This document shows, piece by piece, positions 8,528 to 17,319 of a stretch of DNA of 64,000 nt. Positions within the stretch are counted from its first letter, which is position 1. Every line of letters begins with the position of its first letter. Location: NCBI RefSeq assembly GCF_014333585.1, contig NZ_JACSCW010000005.1, positions 186,001 through 250,000 on the forward strand. Reading direction: 5' to 3'. The stretch is from Hymenobacter sp. BT188. Lineage in GTDB: Bacteria; Bacteroidota; Bacteroidia; Cytophagales; Hymenobacteraceae. The notes beneath the pieces were generated by a model that worked only from the letters and a program-made list of their open reading frames with translations, was not told the DNA's origin and made no database searches. A program made the position numbers and the translations under genes.

Positions 8528-9292
8528 TTGAAGATTATCAGCTATAACGTCAATGGCCTGCGCTCCGCTTTGAGCAAGGGCTTGCTTGACTGGGTGCGGG
8601 AGGCCGCGCCCGACGTACTTTGCCTCCAAGAGATAAAAGCCGGCCGCGAGCCGCTCGACGTGTCGGGTTTCGAAGCGTTGGGTTACCAGGCATACTTGCA
8701 CCCAGCCGCCAAGCCCGGCTACAGTGGTGTAGCTACGTTTTCTAAGCACAAGCCCAACAACGTAGCCGTCGGCTGCGGTACGGAGTGCTACGACTGTGAA
8801 GGGAGGGTGTTACGACTCGATTTCGACGAGTTTTCGGTGCTTAACACCTACATGCCCTCTGGCACCAGCGGCCCCGAGCGGCAGGCGTTTAAGGTGGAAT
8901 GGCTACATTTTTTCCGCGAATACGTGCGGGACTTACGCCCTACTTTGCCGCCGCTCGTCATCGTAGGTGATTTCAACTGCTGCCAGCGCGAACTCGATCT
9001 GCATAACCCAAAAGCCAACCAAAACAGCACGGGTTTCACGCCCGAAGAGCGGCGCTGGTTTGCAGATTTCCTGGCCGACGGCTTCACCGATTCGTTTCGC
9101 CACCACCATGGCGACGCTGGGGGACATTATTCGTGGTGGACGTACCGAGCCGGGGCCCGCGCCCGCAATGTGGGCTGGCGCCTCGATCACCTCTTGGTAG
9201 ATGATACCCTGCAACCGCGCGTGGCTAGTGCTGGTCTTTTGCCTGATGTGATGCACTCCGATCATTGCCCAGCCGTAGTGGAGCTGCGGTAA
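8528..9292 (+). CDS. xth: Exodeoxyribonuclease III (AP endonuclease)
   Basis: 254 residues, the usual size for XthA. It is a Mg-dependent 3'-5' exonuclease and AP endonuclease of base-excision repair. Family motifs are in order: ISYNVNGLRSAL (Asn at the metal site), CLQEIKA (catalytic Glu), GYSGVATFSK, NTYMPSG, VGDFNCC (active-site Asp/Asn), YSWWTYR, GWRLDHLLV and MHSDHCPAVVEL (catalytic Asp-His). The start is TTG at 8528; it gives the standard MKIISYNVNG beginning, and no ATG is available nearby. Confidence 0.95.
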   Translation: MKIISYNVNGLRSALSKGLLDWVREAAPDVLCLQEIKAGREPLDVSGFEALGYQAYLHPAAKPGYSGVATFSKHKPNNVAVGCGTECYDCEGRVLRLDFDEFSVLNTYMPSGTSGPERQAFKVEWLHFFREYVRDLRPTLPPLVIVGDFNCCQRELDLHNPKANQNSTGFTPEERRWFADFLADGFTDSFRHHHGDAGGHYSWWTYRAGARARNVGWRLDHLLVDDTLQPRVASAGLLPDVMHSDHCPAVVELR

Positions 9293-9396
9293 CACTAAAC
9301 TTACTCTTGGTGCAGCATTATCTTGGAACAATTGCCCCCCAGCGGTTGTCGTTCCAAAATAGACTGGTGACGAAAGTCACGCGCGGCTTTAATGCG

Positions 9397-9404
9397 TATC
9401 TTTC
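9397..9404 (+). promoter_or_regulatory. Candidate -7 element (TATCTTTC)
   Basis: Matches the Bacteroidota -7 box at seven of eight positions. It lies within what would be the first codons if ATG 9392 were the start of the DUF4175 gene, which is one reason to prefer the GTG start at 9434, 29 nt downstream. Confidence 0.4.
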
Positions 9405-9433
9405 CTCAGCCCGGAAAGGCGTTTTTACACCTT

Positions 9434-12400
9434 GTGAAGAAAGAATCGGTGTCAGATACTAACGCAACTACAACTACTCGCTTGCCGGCGCTGCAACAGG
9501 TGCTGGGTCAGCTCGATGCGTTTAAGCGTAAGTTTTATCTCAACCTGCTCGTGCGCGGTGCGCTAGTGGCTGGGGGGCTTTTGCTGACGTTATTTTTGAT
9601 TTTGAGCCTGCTGGAATACTTCCTGTACCTGCCTACGTGGGTGCGGGGCGGTCTGCTGTTTGGCTTCTTGGGCTTAGTGGTTTACACCTTCCTGCACTGG
9701 ATATGGAAGCCACTGGCCGCCCTCACCAACCTACGGCGCCTGCTTTCCGACGAGCAGGCTGCCCAGCGTGTCGGCGAGTTGTTTCCGCAGGTGCAGGATA
9801 AGCTACTGAACGCCTTGCAATTGCAGGGACAAGCACGTGAAAATGCTTTGATTGCGGCTAGCCTAGAGCAGCGTGCGGCTCAGTTTACTGGCCTAGAGTT
9901 TAGCGAAGGCATCAAGATAAAAGAGCAAAGCCGACCTCTGTGGAAGTATGTGGCGGTGCCGGCTGCCATCGTGTTGGGCGTGCTGCTCGTGTACCCGAGC
10001 CTGTTCGTGCAGGGTACGGGCCGCATTCTGCATTACCGACGCGCATATTCGCCCCCCGCGCCATTTGAGTTTATCATTGAAAACAAGAAGCTACAGGCCT
10101 TTCGCAACGAAGACTTCAAGCTGCAGGTGCGCATAGAAGGCAAAGCGTTACCTAATGAGATTAACATCCGCTACAATGGCCGTGAGCGGCGCCTGACCAA
10201 GGAGCCTGGCAGCAGCAACCGCTACAGCTATGAATTCCGGCAGCTTCAAAACAGCACCGAATTTCAACTGGCCGGCGCCGGCTTTACCTCCGACGATTAC
10301 GACCTGACCGTACGCGCCCGCCCCGACTTGCGCGATTTTGCGGTGCACGTTTCTTACCCCACTTATCTCGGCAAACCCGCCGAAACCATCCGAAACAGTG
10401 GCAACCTGACGGTGCCCGAAGGCAGTACCGTGCGCTGGGAATTTGCCACCACAGCTACCGATGAGCTGCAACTGCTGTTTAAAAACCCGGATGAAACTGT
10501 AACAGCCACCGCGGCCAACGACCAGTTTCAGGCCTCGCGCCGCGTGCTGCGCAGCCAGGAATATGCTGTCCGCCTGCGCAATGCCGCCAGCCTCAACCGC
10601 GACCCTATTCAGTACCAAATTACCGCCATTCCTGATCAGGTACCAGAAATAACTTTGGAGGCTTTCTCCGATACAACGTCTTTGCGCTACTTAGGGCTGG
10701 GGGGCAATTTGCGCGATGATTATGGCTTCACGCGCTTGCAGCTAAACTACCGAGTCACATCGGGGCCTAAGTCCAACACGGGCTATAAAACGCGGGCGCT
10801 GCCATTACAGAGTGGTCCGGCGCAGGCCTATGCTTACCAGTGGGATTTGGCAGGCCTTAACATGAAGCCCGGCGACCGGCTCGAATACTTTGTGCAGGTG
10901 TGGGATAACGACGGCGTGAATGGCCCTAAAAGTGCCCGCACACGCAACTCAGAGTTCCGGCTGCCGGCCCGCAAAGAGATGCGCGAGCAGCTGAACGCGC
11001 AGTCGCAGTCGGTGCAGAACCAGATGAGTAAGTCGGCGGAGCAGTCGAAGAAGCTGGAGCGGGAGTTGGCCAAGACGGAAGATAAGCTCAAGACCAAGCG
11101 CGAGCTGAACTTCCAGGACCGCAAGCAGCTGCAGGATATGCTGGACCAGAAGCAGCAGATGGATCAGCAACTGGCCGACATGAAAAAGATGTTTGAGGAG
11201 ATGAACCAGCGCGAAGACCAGCTTGACCCGAAAAGCCAGGAAATGGCAGAAAAGGCCAAGGAGTTGGAAAAGCTGATGGAAACGCTGCTCGACCCCGAAA
11301 CCAAAAAGCTGTACGAAGAGCTGCAAAAGCTACTGGAGCAGCAGCAGGACCAGACGCAGCCTGAAATGCAGAAATTGCTTCAGCAGCTCGAAAACAAAGA
11401 AAACACCTTACAGAAAGAGCTAGAGCGCGCGCTGGAAATGTTCAAGCAGCTACAGTTTGAGCAAAAGCAGGAAAACGCCATCAATAAGCTGGAAGAGTTG
11501 GCCAAAGAGCAGCAGCAGCTAGCCGAGCAAACCCAACAGAACGATAAGTCGCAGCAAAAAGGCCCCCAGCAGCAACAAAAGCAGCAGGAGCTACAGAAGC
11601 AGCAAGCTGAAAAGCAGCAGGATTTCAACGAAGTAAAGCAGGATCTCCAAGACCTGAAGAAGCTGGACGAGCAGCTCGATGGCGAGAATGGCGCCGACGA
11701 GATGAAAGATCAGCAGGAGCAGGTGGATCAGGAGATGCAGGAGAGCCAGGAGCAACTCAGCAAAAACCAGAACCAAAAGGCCAGTCAGAGCCAGCAGGAC
11801 GCCGGGCAGAAAATGCAGAAAATGGCCCAGCAGATGCGCGAGCAGCAGGAAGAAGAGGAAGGCGATAAGCAGCAGGAAAACATCGACAGCCTACGCGACA
11901 TCCTGGAAAATCTACTCAAAATCAGCTTTGATCAGGAAGGACTGATGAAAGACTTCCGCCAGGTAGACCAGACGGACCCGCGCTTTGTGCAGCTCGGCCA
12001 GACCCAGCGCAAGCTTAAGGACGACGCAGCCATCGTGCAAGATTCGCTGTACGCGCTGGCCAAAAAGGTATTTCAGATCCAGAGCTTCGTAACCCGCGAA
12101 GTAGGGGAGATGAACAACCAGATGGACGAGTCGCTGAACCAGATTCGGCAGCGCAATGTGCCCCGCGCCACCAGTAGCCAGCAGTTGGCCATGACCAGCA
12201 TGAACAACCTGGCCCTGATGCTCAACGATGCTTTGCAACAAATGCAGGAGCAGCAGCGCCAGAGTCAGCAGAACCAGCAGGGCGACGGCAAGCCGGGCAA
12301 GAAAAAGAAGAAAGGTCAGGCTGCCGGCGAAGGTCAGATGGGGCGTATGCAGCAGCAGCTCAACCAGCAGATTCAGCAATTGCAGCAGAGCGGCAAGCAG

Positions 12401-12850
12401 GGCCGGGAGTTGTCGGAGGAGCTGGCGAAGCTGGCAGGACAGCAGCAGATGCTGCGCGAGGCCCTCAAGGAGCTGGATAAAATGCAGCAGCAGGCTGGGG
12501 GGCAAAAAGGCAAAGGTCAGGAAGGCCAAGGCGGCACCGGCGACCTGAAAAAATTAATGGAACAAACCGAAACCGACCTCGTAAACAAGCGGCTGACGGA
12601 GGAAACTGTTATGCGCCAGCGCCAAATCCTGACTCGCTTGCTGGAAGCCGAGAAATCGGCCCGGGAGCGGGACCTCGATGATAAGCGTGAAGCACAGACT
12701 GCTCAAGCGAAGCCACCCGTTTTTCCACCCGCTTTTGACCAATATAAGCGGCAAAAAGAGCGGCAAACTGAGCTACTCCGCACAGTACCACCCGCCCTCA
12801 CGCCCTATTATCAGCGGGAGGTAAGTGAATATTTTCAGAAAATGAAGTAG
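9434..12850 (+). CDS. DUF4175 membrane protein with long Gln-rich coiled coil
   Basis: About 1138 residues from GTG 9434 (1152 from ATG 9392). Two adjacent membrane helices at the N terminus (VRGALVAGGLLLTLFLILSL and the GGLLFGFLGLVVYTFL region) and a third near residue 175 are followed by an extracytoplasmic beta-domain to about residue 500. The next 500 residues are a strikingly Gln/Glu/Lys-rich coiled coil, followed by a Gly/Gln tract and an Arg-rich C terminus. This architecture is that of DUF4175, a family of unknown function common in Bacteroidota. It is followed after 45 nt by the RsbW-like ATPase, so the two may be co-transcribed. Confidence 0.88.
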   Translation: MKKESVSDTNATTTTRLPALQQVLGQLDAFKRKFYLNLLVRGALVAGGLLLTLFLILSLLEYFLYLPTWVRGGLLFGFLGLVVYTFLHWIWKPLAALTNLRRLLSDEQAAQRVGELFPQVQDKLLNALQLQGQARENALIAASLEQRAAQFTGLEFSEGIKIKEQSRPLWKYVAVPAAIVLGVLLVYPSLFVQGTGRILHYRRAYSPPAPFEFIIENKKLQAFRNEDFKLQVRIEGKALPNEINIRYNGRERRLTKEPGSSNRYSYEFRQLQNSTEFQLAGAGFTSDDYDLTVRARPDLRDFAVHVSYPTYLGKPAETIRNSGNLTVPEGSTVRWEFATTATDELQLLFKNPDETVTATAANDQFQASRRVLRSQEYAVRLRNAASLNRDPIQYQITAIPDQVPEITLEAFSDTTSLRYLGLGGNLRDDYGFTRLQLNYRVTSGPKSNTGYKTRALPLQSGPAQAYAYQWDLAGLNMKPGDRLEYFVQVWDNDGVNGPKSARTRNSEFRLPARKEMREQLNAQSQSVQNQMSKSAEQSKKLERELAKTEDKLKTKRELNFQDRKQLQDMLDQKQQMDQQLADMKKMFEEMNQREDQLDPKSQEMAEKAKELEKLMETLLDPETKKLYEELQKLLEQQQDQTQPEMQKLLQQLENKENTLQKELERALEMFKQLQFEQKQENAINKLEELAKEQQQLAEQTQQNDKSQQKGPQQQQKQQELQKQQAEKQQDFNEVKQDLQDLKKLDEQLDGENGADEMKDQQEQVDQEMQESQEQLSKNQNQKASQSQQDAGQKMQKMAQQMREQQEEEEGDKQQENIDSLRDILENLLKISFDQEGLMKDFRQVDQTDPRFVQLGQTQRKLKDDAAIVQDSLYALAKKVFQIQSFVTREVGEMNNQMDESLNQIRQRNVPRATSSQQLAMTSMNNLALMLNDALQQMQEQQRQSQQNQQGDGKPGKKKKKGQAAGEGQMGRMQQQLNQQIQQLQQSGKQGRELSEELAKLAGQQQMLREALKELDKMQQQAGGQKGKGQEGQGGTGDLKKLMEQTETDLVNKRLTEETVMRQRQILTRLLEAEKSARERDLDDKREAQTAQAKPPVFPPAFDQYKRQKERQTELLRTVPPALTPYYQREVSEYFQKMK

Positions 12851-12895
12851 CGCCTCGCTACTTTTACTGCTGCTGCCCTCCCTCTTACTTTTACT

Positions 12896-13357
12896 ATGAA
12901 GCAGGTTAAAATACAGATTCCTTCGCTCGTTGAGAATATTCGCGTGGTAGAAAGCTTCATCGACAATTCGAAGGATACCTTTGATATTGAAGATGATATC
13001 TATGGCAATATCATGGTGGCGGTTACGGAAGCCGTCAATAATGCCATTCGTCACGGTAACAAATTCGATAAGGATAAAAACGTGTACCTGTCGCTGCATG
13101 TAGCTTCCGACCGTATCAAATTTGAGGTGGAGGATCAGGGTGATGGCTTCGATTATACCAATCTGATTGATCCTACGGCTCCCGAAAACCTGGAAAACCC
13201 GGGGGGCCGCGGTATTTTTCTGATTCGCCACCTCGCCGACGAGGTAGAGTTTCAGAAAGAGGGACGCAATGTTCAGCTTACGTTCCTGTTAGCTCCTACT
13301 TCCGATCTGGAAACCTCGGGCTCAGACTCCTTATCTTCCGATCATAACGCGGCATGA
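12896..13357 (+). CDS. RsbW-like ATP-binding regulatory protein
   Basis: 153 residues of the GHKL (HATPase_c_2) fold without a histidine-phosphotransfer domain. The N box is TEAVNNAIRHGN (residues about 42-53), the G1 box DQGDGFD and the G2 box GGRGIFLIRHLADEV. Such stand-alone kinases resemble RsbW/SpoIIAB anti-sigma factors, but no sigma factor or STAS antagonist is adjacent here. Its stop overlaps the ybeY start (ATGA, 13354-13357), a strong sign of translational coupling. Confidence 0.88.
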   Translation: MKQVKIQIPSLVENIRVVESFIDNSKDTFDIEDDIYGNIMVAVTEAVNNAIRHGNKFDKDKNVYLSLHVASDRIKFEVEDQGDGFDYTNLIDPTAPENLENPGGRGIFLIRHLADEVEFQKEGRNVQLTFLLAPTSDLETSGSDSLSSDHNAA

Positions 13358-13845
13358 ACCAGCACCCGCCAGGTACCGAGGACGAGATGAATAACGGCCT
13401 GCCCGAGCAGTCGCACGAGGTACACGGCATCGAGTTTATTGTAGAGGATGTAGATTTTGAGCTGGCGGAGGCGGAGGCCCTTACAGCTTGGATCGAGCGC
13501 ATTGCCGAAGTGCACGAGCATGAGATTGTGCAGCTTACTTACATTTTCTGCTCCGACGAATACCTGCATCGCGTAAACGTAGAGTACCTCGACCACGACA
13601 CGTACACCGACGTTATCACCTTCGATAATGCGGACACGTCGGACATTATTGAGGGCGACATTTTCATCAGCGTGGAGCGAGTACGCGAAAATGCCGAGCA
13701 GTTGGGCGTACCCTTCTGCGACGAGTTGCACCGCGTCATGATTCATGGCATGTTGCACTTACTAGGCTATCAGGATAAAGACCTACTGAGCCAAACGGCC
13801 ATGCGCAAAAAAGAGGATTACTGCCTATCTTTGCGCACGTTCTGA
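13354..13845 (+). CDS. ybeY: Endoribonuclease YbeY (16S rRNA maturation)
   Basis: 163 residues. YbeY is a metal-dependent single-strand RNase used in 16S rRNA 3' processing and ribosome quality control. The conserved run VNVEYLDHDTYTDVITFD and the metal site HRVMIHGMLHLLGYQDK are visible. In most bacteria the metal site is HxxxHxxxxxH; here the third ligand position reads Asp in GYQDK, which I recall as common in Bacteroidota. It overlaps the upstream kinase gene by 4 nt; an alternative in-frame ATG lies at 13387. Confidence 0.92.
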   Translation: MNQHPPGTEDEMNNGLPEQSHEVHGIEFIVEDVDFELAEAEALTAWIERIAEVHEHEIVQLTYIFCSDEYLHRVNVEYLDHDTYTDVITFDNADTSDIIEGDIFISVERVRENAEQLGVPFCDELHRVMIHGMLHLLGYQDKDLLSQTAMRKKEDYCLSLRTF

Positions 13846-13881
13846 GCACGTTGCCTTTCCTCTTTTCTAAGAAATTATCAG

Positions 13882-13917
13882 AAAACCGCAGGCCGTTTTG
13901 AACGGCGGCGGTTTTTT
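13882..13917 (+). terminator. Intrinsic terminator after ybeY
   Basis: Two-part stem: AAAACCGC/GCGGTTTT outside and GCCGTT/AACGGC inside with a TTG loop, followed by TTTTTT. It lies about 35 nt after the ybeY stop. Confidence 0.88.
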
Positions 13918-14060
13918 GGTTTTCAGGAACGTACAAGGGCGCATTCGTCGTTGTGCAATCCAATCTAGCAGGTCTGGCACAAACGATAGATAGGTTGTCG
14001 TCTGCCTTTTACTTATAAGCTCTTTGCTGTTAGTATGACAGCAAAAAAAGCCCCCCAGCC

Positions 14061-15929
14061 ATGTTTCAGCAAGAAGATTACGATGTTATTGTAGTAGGCG
14101 CAGGCCACGCGGGTTGCGAAGCCGCCGCTGCTGCCGCTAACCTTGGCTCCAAGGTGCTGCTCGTAACCATGAACATGAACACTATCGCCCAGATGTCGTG
14201 CAATCCGGCCATGGGCGGGGTAGCCAAGGGGCAGATTCTGCGGGAGGTAGATGCCCTTGGGGGGCAAAGTGGCATCGTGACCGACAAGACCATGATTCAG
14301 TTCCGGATGCTGAATCGGTCTAAAGGTCCGGCCATGTGGAGCCCGCGCGCCCAAAGCGACCGGATGCGTTTCGCTGAAGAATGGCGCCTAACATTGGAAC
14401 AAACGCTCAACGTAGACTTCTGGCAGGAAGCCGTAACCGGCTTGCTTGTTGAAAATGAAACCATTGTAGGTATCCGAACGGCCTTGGGCGTGGAGTTTCG
14501 TGGCAAGGCGGTGGTGCTTACCAACGGTACCTTCCTCAACGGTCTGATTCATATTGGCGAAAAGCAGTTTGGTGGTGGCCGTGCGGCCGAAAAAGCTAGC
14601 TCTGGCCTGACCGAGCAGTTGTTGGAGTTGGGCTTTGAAGCTGGCCGCATGAAAACCGGTACGCCGCCCCGCGTGGATGGCCGCTCCCTGGACTACTCCA
14701 AAATGGAAGAGCAGCCCGGCGACGAAATACCCGGTCGTTTCTCTTACCTCGACACACCTACGCTGGTCAAGCAGCGCCCGTGCTATATCACCTACACCAA
14801 CCCAGAGGTGCACGAGATCCTGCGTACTGGCTTCGAGAAGTCGCCTATGTTCCAGGGTCGCATCAAGGGGTTGGGACCGCGCTATTGCCCGTCGGTAGAG
14901 GACAAAATCAACCGTTTCGCCGACAAGGACCGTCACCAGATTTTTGTGGAGCCGGAGGGAAGTAGCACCGTGGAAATGTACATCAACGGTTTTAGCAGCT
15001 CGTTGCCGGAGGACGTGCAGTACCGGGCCTTGCGTAAAATTGCGGGCTTCGAGAATGCCAAGATGTTCCGACCCGGCTATGCCATTGAGTACGACTTTTT
15101 CCCGCCTACCCAGCTTAATCTGACGCTGGAAACTAAGCGCGTGCGCAACCTCTATTTCGCGGGCCAGATTAACGGCACCACTGGCTACGAGGAAGCTGCC
15201 TGCCAGGGCCTAATGGCTGGTATCAACGCTCACAACCGCGTGCACGGCAAGCAACCGTTCGTCCTGAAAAGGAGTGAGGCTTACATCGGGGTTCTTATTG
15301 ATGACTTGGTGAATAAAGGTACCGACGAGCCTTACCGCATGTTCACGTCCCGCGCCGAGCATCGCATCGTGCTGCGCCAGGATAATGCTGATTTGCGCCT
15401 CACGCCTATGGGCTACGCGCTGGGTTTGGCGTCGGATGAGCGTATGCAGCGCGTAGAGCAAAAGCAGCGTGAGACGGCGGAGATAATAGAATATCTACAG
15501 AAGAAATCCATTGAGCCAACCGAGATAAACGGGCTGCTCACGGAACTAGGTTCGGCTACTATCAGCGAGAAAACGCGGGCCGTAAATCTACTGCGCCGTC
15601 CCAATGTGGAGTTGGAGCACCTTACGCGTCACCTTCCAACGCTCGTGTTGGAACTAGGCCAATTTCAGGCGGACAGCTTGGAGCAGGCTATTATTGCCAT
15701 CAAGTACGAATCCTACATTCAAAAGGAGCACTTACAGGCTGCCCGCGTGGGTGAGCTGGAAAACTTCGTGATTCAAGGCCGCTTGGACTACAAGCAAATG
15801 CCAGCTTTGTCGCATGAGGCACGCGAGAAACTCCTGCGCGTACAACCCGAAACTATCGGCCAAGCTGCACGCATTAGCGGCGTGTCGCCAGCGGATATTT
15901 CGGTATTGATGGTCTACTTAGGAAAGTAA
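14061..15929 (+). CDS. mnmG: tRNA uridine-5-carboxymethylaminomethyl modification enzyme MnmG
   Basis: 622 residues, standard length. MnmG (GidA) is the FAD enzyme that, with MnmE, modifies wobble uridine 34 of several tRNAs. Seen in order: dinucleotide-binding VVGAGHAGCEAA (residues 11-22), CNPAMGGVAKGQ, RTGTPPRVDG-like KTGTPPRVDG, GPRYCPSVEDK, FAGQINGTTGYEEAACQGL and FTSRAEHR, then the helical C-terminal domain ending in SPADISVLMVYL. A G6C motif (14050-14056) lies 4 nt before the ATG and another (14259-14265) codes for the LGGQ turn. gidA genes are often near oriC; here the DnaA boxes start 3.2 kb downstream. Confidence 0.97.
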   Translation: MFQQEDYDVIVVGAGHAGCEAAAAAANLGSKVLLVTMNMNTIAQMSCNPAMGGVAKGQILREVDALGGQSGIVTDKTMIQFRMLNRSKGPAMWSPRAQSDRMRFAEEWRLTLEQTLNVDFWQEAVTGLLVENETIVGIRTALGVEFRGKAVVLTNGTFLNGLIHIGEKQFGGGRAAEKASSGLTEQLLELGFEAGRMKTGTPPRVDGRSLDYSKMEEQPGDEIPGRFSYLDTPTLVKQRPCYITYTNPEVHEILRTGFEKSPMFQGRIKGLGPRYCPSVEDKINRFADKDRHQIFVEPEGSSTVEMYINGFSSSLPEDVQYRALRKIAGFENAKMFRPGYAIEYDFFPPTQLNLTLETKRVRNLYFAGQINGTTGYEEAACQGLMAGINAHNRVHGKQPFVLKRSEAYIGVLIDDLVNKGTDEPYRMFTSRAEHRIVLRQDNADLRLTPMGYALGLASDERMQRVEQKQRETAEIIEYLQKKSIEPTEINGLLTELGSATISEKTRAVNLLRRPNVELEHLTRHLPTLVLELGQFQADSLEQAIIAIKYESYIQKEHLQAARVGELENFVIQGRLDYKQMPALSHEAREKLLRVQPETIGQAARISGVSPADISVLMVYLGK

Positions 15930-15930
15930 G

Positions 15931-16236
15931 TTGGAAGCGGCTAGTGCGAGTTCGCTATGGCGAAATGCCTCTCGTTCACTTCTATCTATCGCTGGGGTCA
16001 CAATAGCTGGCTTGGGGGGATTATTGCTTTGGGTGAGCAAGGTGCCACTTACTGTACCCCATATAATACGTTCTGGCTTAGTGCTTGAGGCACTTTTTTA
16101 CCTATTAGCAATTGAGGCGATAATAGGGTTCGTCTTATTCATTCACCAATTGTGGAGGCGATATTATTGGCTTGCAGTGAAATGGGCTGTCTTTACATTA
16201 GTTCTATCATCAGTTTGGTGTGGCAGTTTTTATTAA
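15931..16236 (+). CDS. Small three-helix membrane protein, 101 aa
   Basis: Starts at TTG one nucleotide after the mnmG stop; no in-frame ATG gives a similar protein. Three hydrophobic segments are visible (about residues 17-36, 45-68 and 80-98) with a short RRYY loop between the last two. It is noticeably more AT-rich than its neighbours in the second half. I do not recognise a family. The unusual start makes this a moderate-confidence call. Confidence 0.5.
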   Translation: MEAASASSLWRNASRSLLSIAGVTIAGLGGLLLWVSKVPLTVPHIIRSGLVLEALFYLLAIEAIIGFVLFIHQLWRRYYWLAVKWAVFTLVLSSVWCGSFY

Positions 16237-16326
16237 TTATTCGATTAGCATTTACTGAGCTTTTTTTCGGGTAAAATAGTACCAACCCATATCTACTACT
16301 TTTACTAAAAACTTAGTCCTTAGCCT

Positions 16327-17220
16327 GTGTCCTACGAACGTCTGTCAGCCTGCCCGGTGTGCGGCAAAAGCGAGTTTCGCAACAAGCTGGTAGTAGAAGA
16401 TAAGTCAGTAAGCAAGGAAAGCTTTGCCATTGTGCAGTGCGAGAGCTGCGGCTTTCAGTTCACCAATCCACGCCCGGGCCCAGCTGATATCGGGCGCTAC
16501 TACGAGTCGGACGAGTACGTGTCGCACAATAGCGGCGCTCAGGGCGTTATCAATCAAGCCTACAAAGTCGCCCGGTTTTTTACCATGCGTCGTAAGGTGG
16601 CGTTGCTGAATAAAAAAGCCCCCCGCAAAGGAAAAGTATTGGATTACGGCTGCGGAACCGGTCATTTTCTGGCTGCTTGTAAGTCCAATGGCTGGCAGGT
16701 AGTTGGTGTAGAGCCCAATGCGCGAGCCCGCGAAGAAGCCGCACGCCGCGTAGGTCAGCCCATCGGCACGGACGATCTGGGGGGCTTTTCTCCTGAGTCC
16801 TTCGACGCGATTACACTCTGGCACGTGCTCGAACATGTGCATGAGCTAGCTGCTACCTTGAAGCACCTCATCAGTCTGCTGAAGCCAGATGGCGTGCTGT
16901 TAATTGCCGTACCCAACGTGGAAAGCTTCGACGCACAGCACTACCGCCAGGATTGGGCGGCCTACGACGTGCCGCGCCACCTGTATCATTTCAGCCCCAA
17001 AACCATGACCCAGTTGCTCAAAAAGCATAAGCTGTCGGTGCGGGAAACACTGCCGCTGCCTTTGGATGCTTATTACGTAAGCATGCTCAGCGAGAAGCAC
17101 CGCGCCGAGCGTAATGGTGGGTTACTGAGCGTCCTCAAAGCCGGTTATAAGTCCAATCAGTACGCGGCGGAGCATGAAGGGCAATATTCCAGCTTAATTT
17201 ACGTAGCTGCTAAACGGTAG
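16327..17220 (+). CDS. Class I SAM-dependent methyltransferase with N-terminal zinc finger
   Basis: 297 residues from a GTG start. The N terminus holds two CxxC pairs (CPVC at residue 8 and CESC near 38), a pattern found in methyltransferases acting on sugars or cell-envelope precursors. The SAM-binding motif is VLDYGCGTGHFLAACK near residue 105, then VVGVEPNARA, FDAITLWHVLEHVH and LKPDGVLLIAVPN. The C terminus FSPKTMTQLLKKH is shared with the Methyltransf_23 group. The substrate is unknown. Confidence 0.85.
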   Translation: MSYERLSACPVCGKSEFRNKLVVEDKSVSKESFAIVQCESCGFQFTNPRPGPADIGRYYESDEYVSHNSGAQGVINQAYKVARFFTMRRKVALLNKKAPRKGKVLDYGCGTGHFLAACKSNGWQVVGVEPNARAREEAARRVGQPIGTDDLGGFSPESFDAITLWHVLEHVHELAATLKHLISLLKPDGVLLIAVPNVESFDAQHYRQDWAAYDVPRHLYHFSPKTMTQLLKKHKLSVRETLPLPLDAYYVSMLSEKHRAERNGGLLSVLKAGYKSNQYAAEHEGQYSSLIYVAAKR

Positions 17221-17233
17221 AAGTACGAGCAAC

Positions 17234-17286
17234 AAACAGAACGTCATGCCGAGCAGCGCGAAGCATCTTGGCATGACGTTCTGTTT
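17234..17286. repeat. REP-like intergenic inverted repeat, probably also a terminator
   Basis: Perfect 17-bp arms (17234-17250 and 17270-17286) around a 19-nt loop that itself reads GAGCAGCGCGAAGCATCTT. The GTCATGCCGAG...GAAGCATCT layout is that of short intergenic repeats common in Hymenobacter-like genomes. A run of five T follows, so it can serve as the terminator of the methyltransferase gene. Confidence 0.75.
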
Positions 17287-17319
17287 TTCACCCTTCATTT
17301 AATCCCCATTTCACCTTTG

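Noticed and set aside
11561..11570. Five-C versions of the motif (also 20800, 29690, 61727)
   Set aside because: One G/C short of the core; likely decayed or chance copies, left out of the count.
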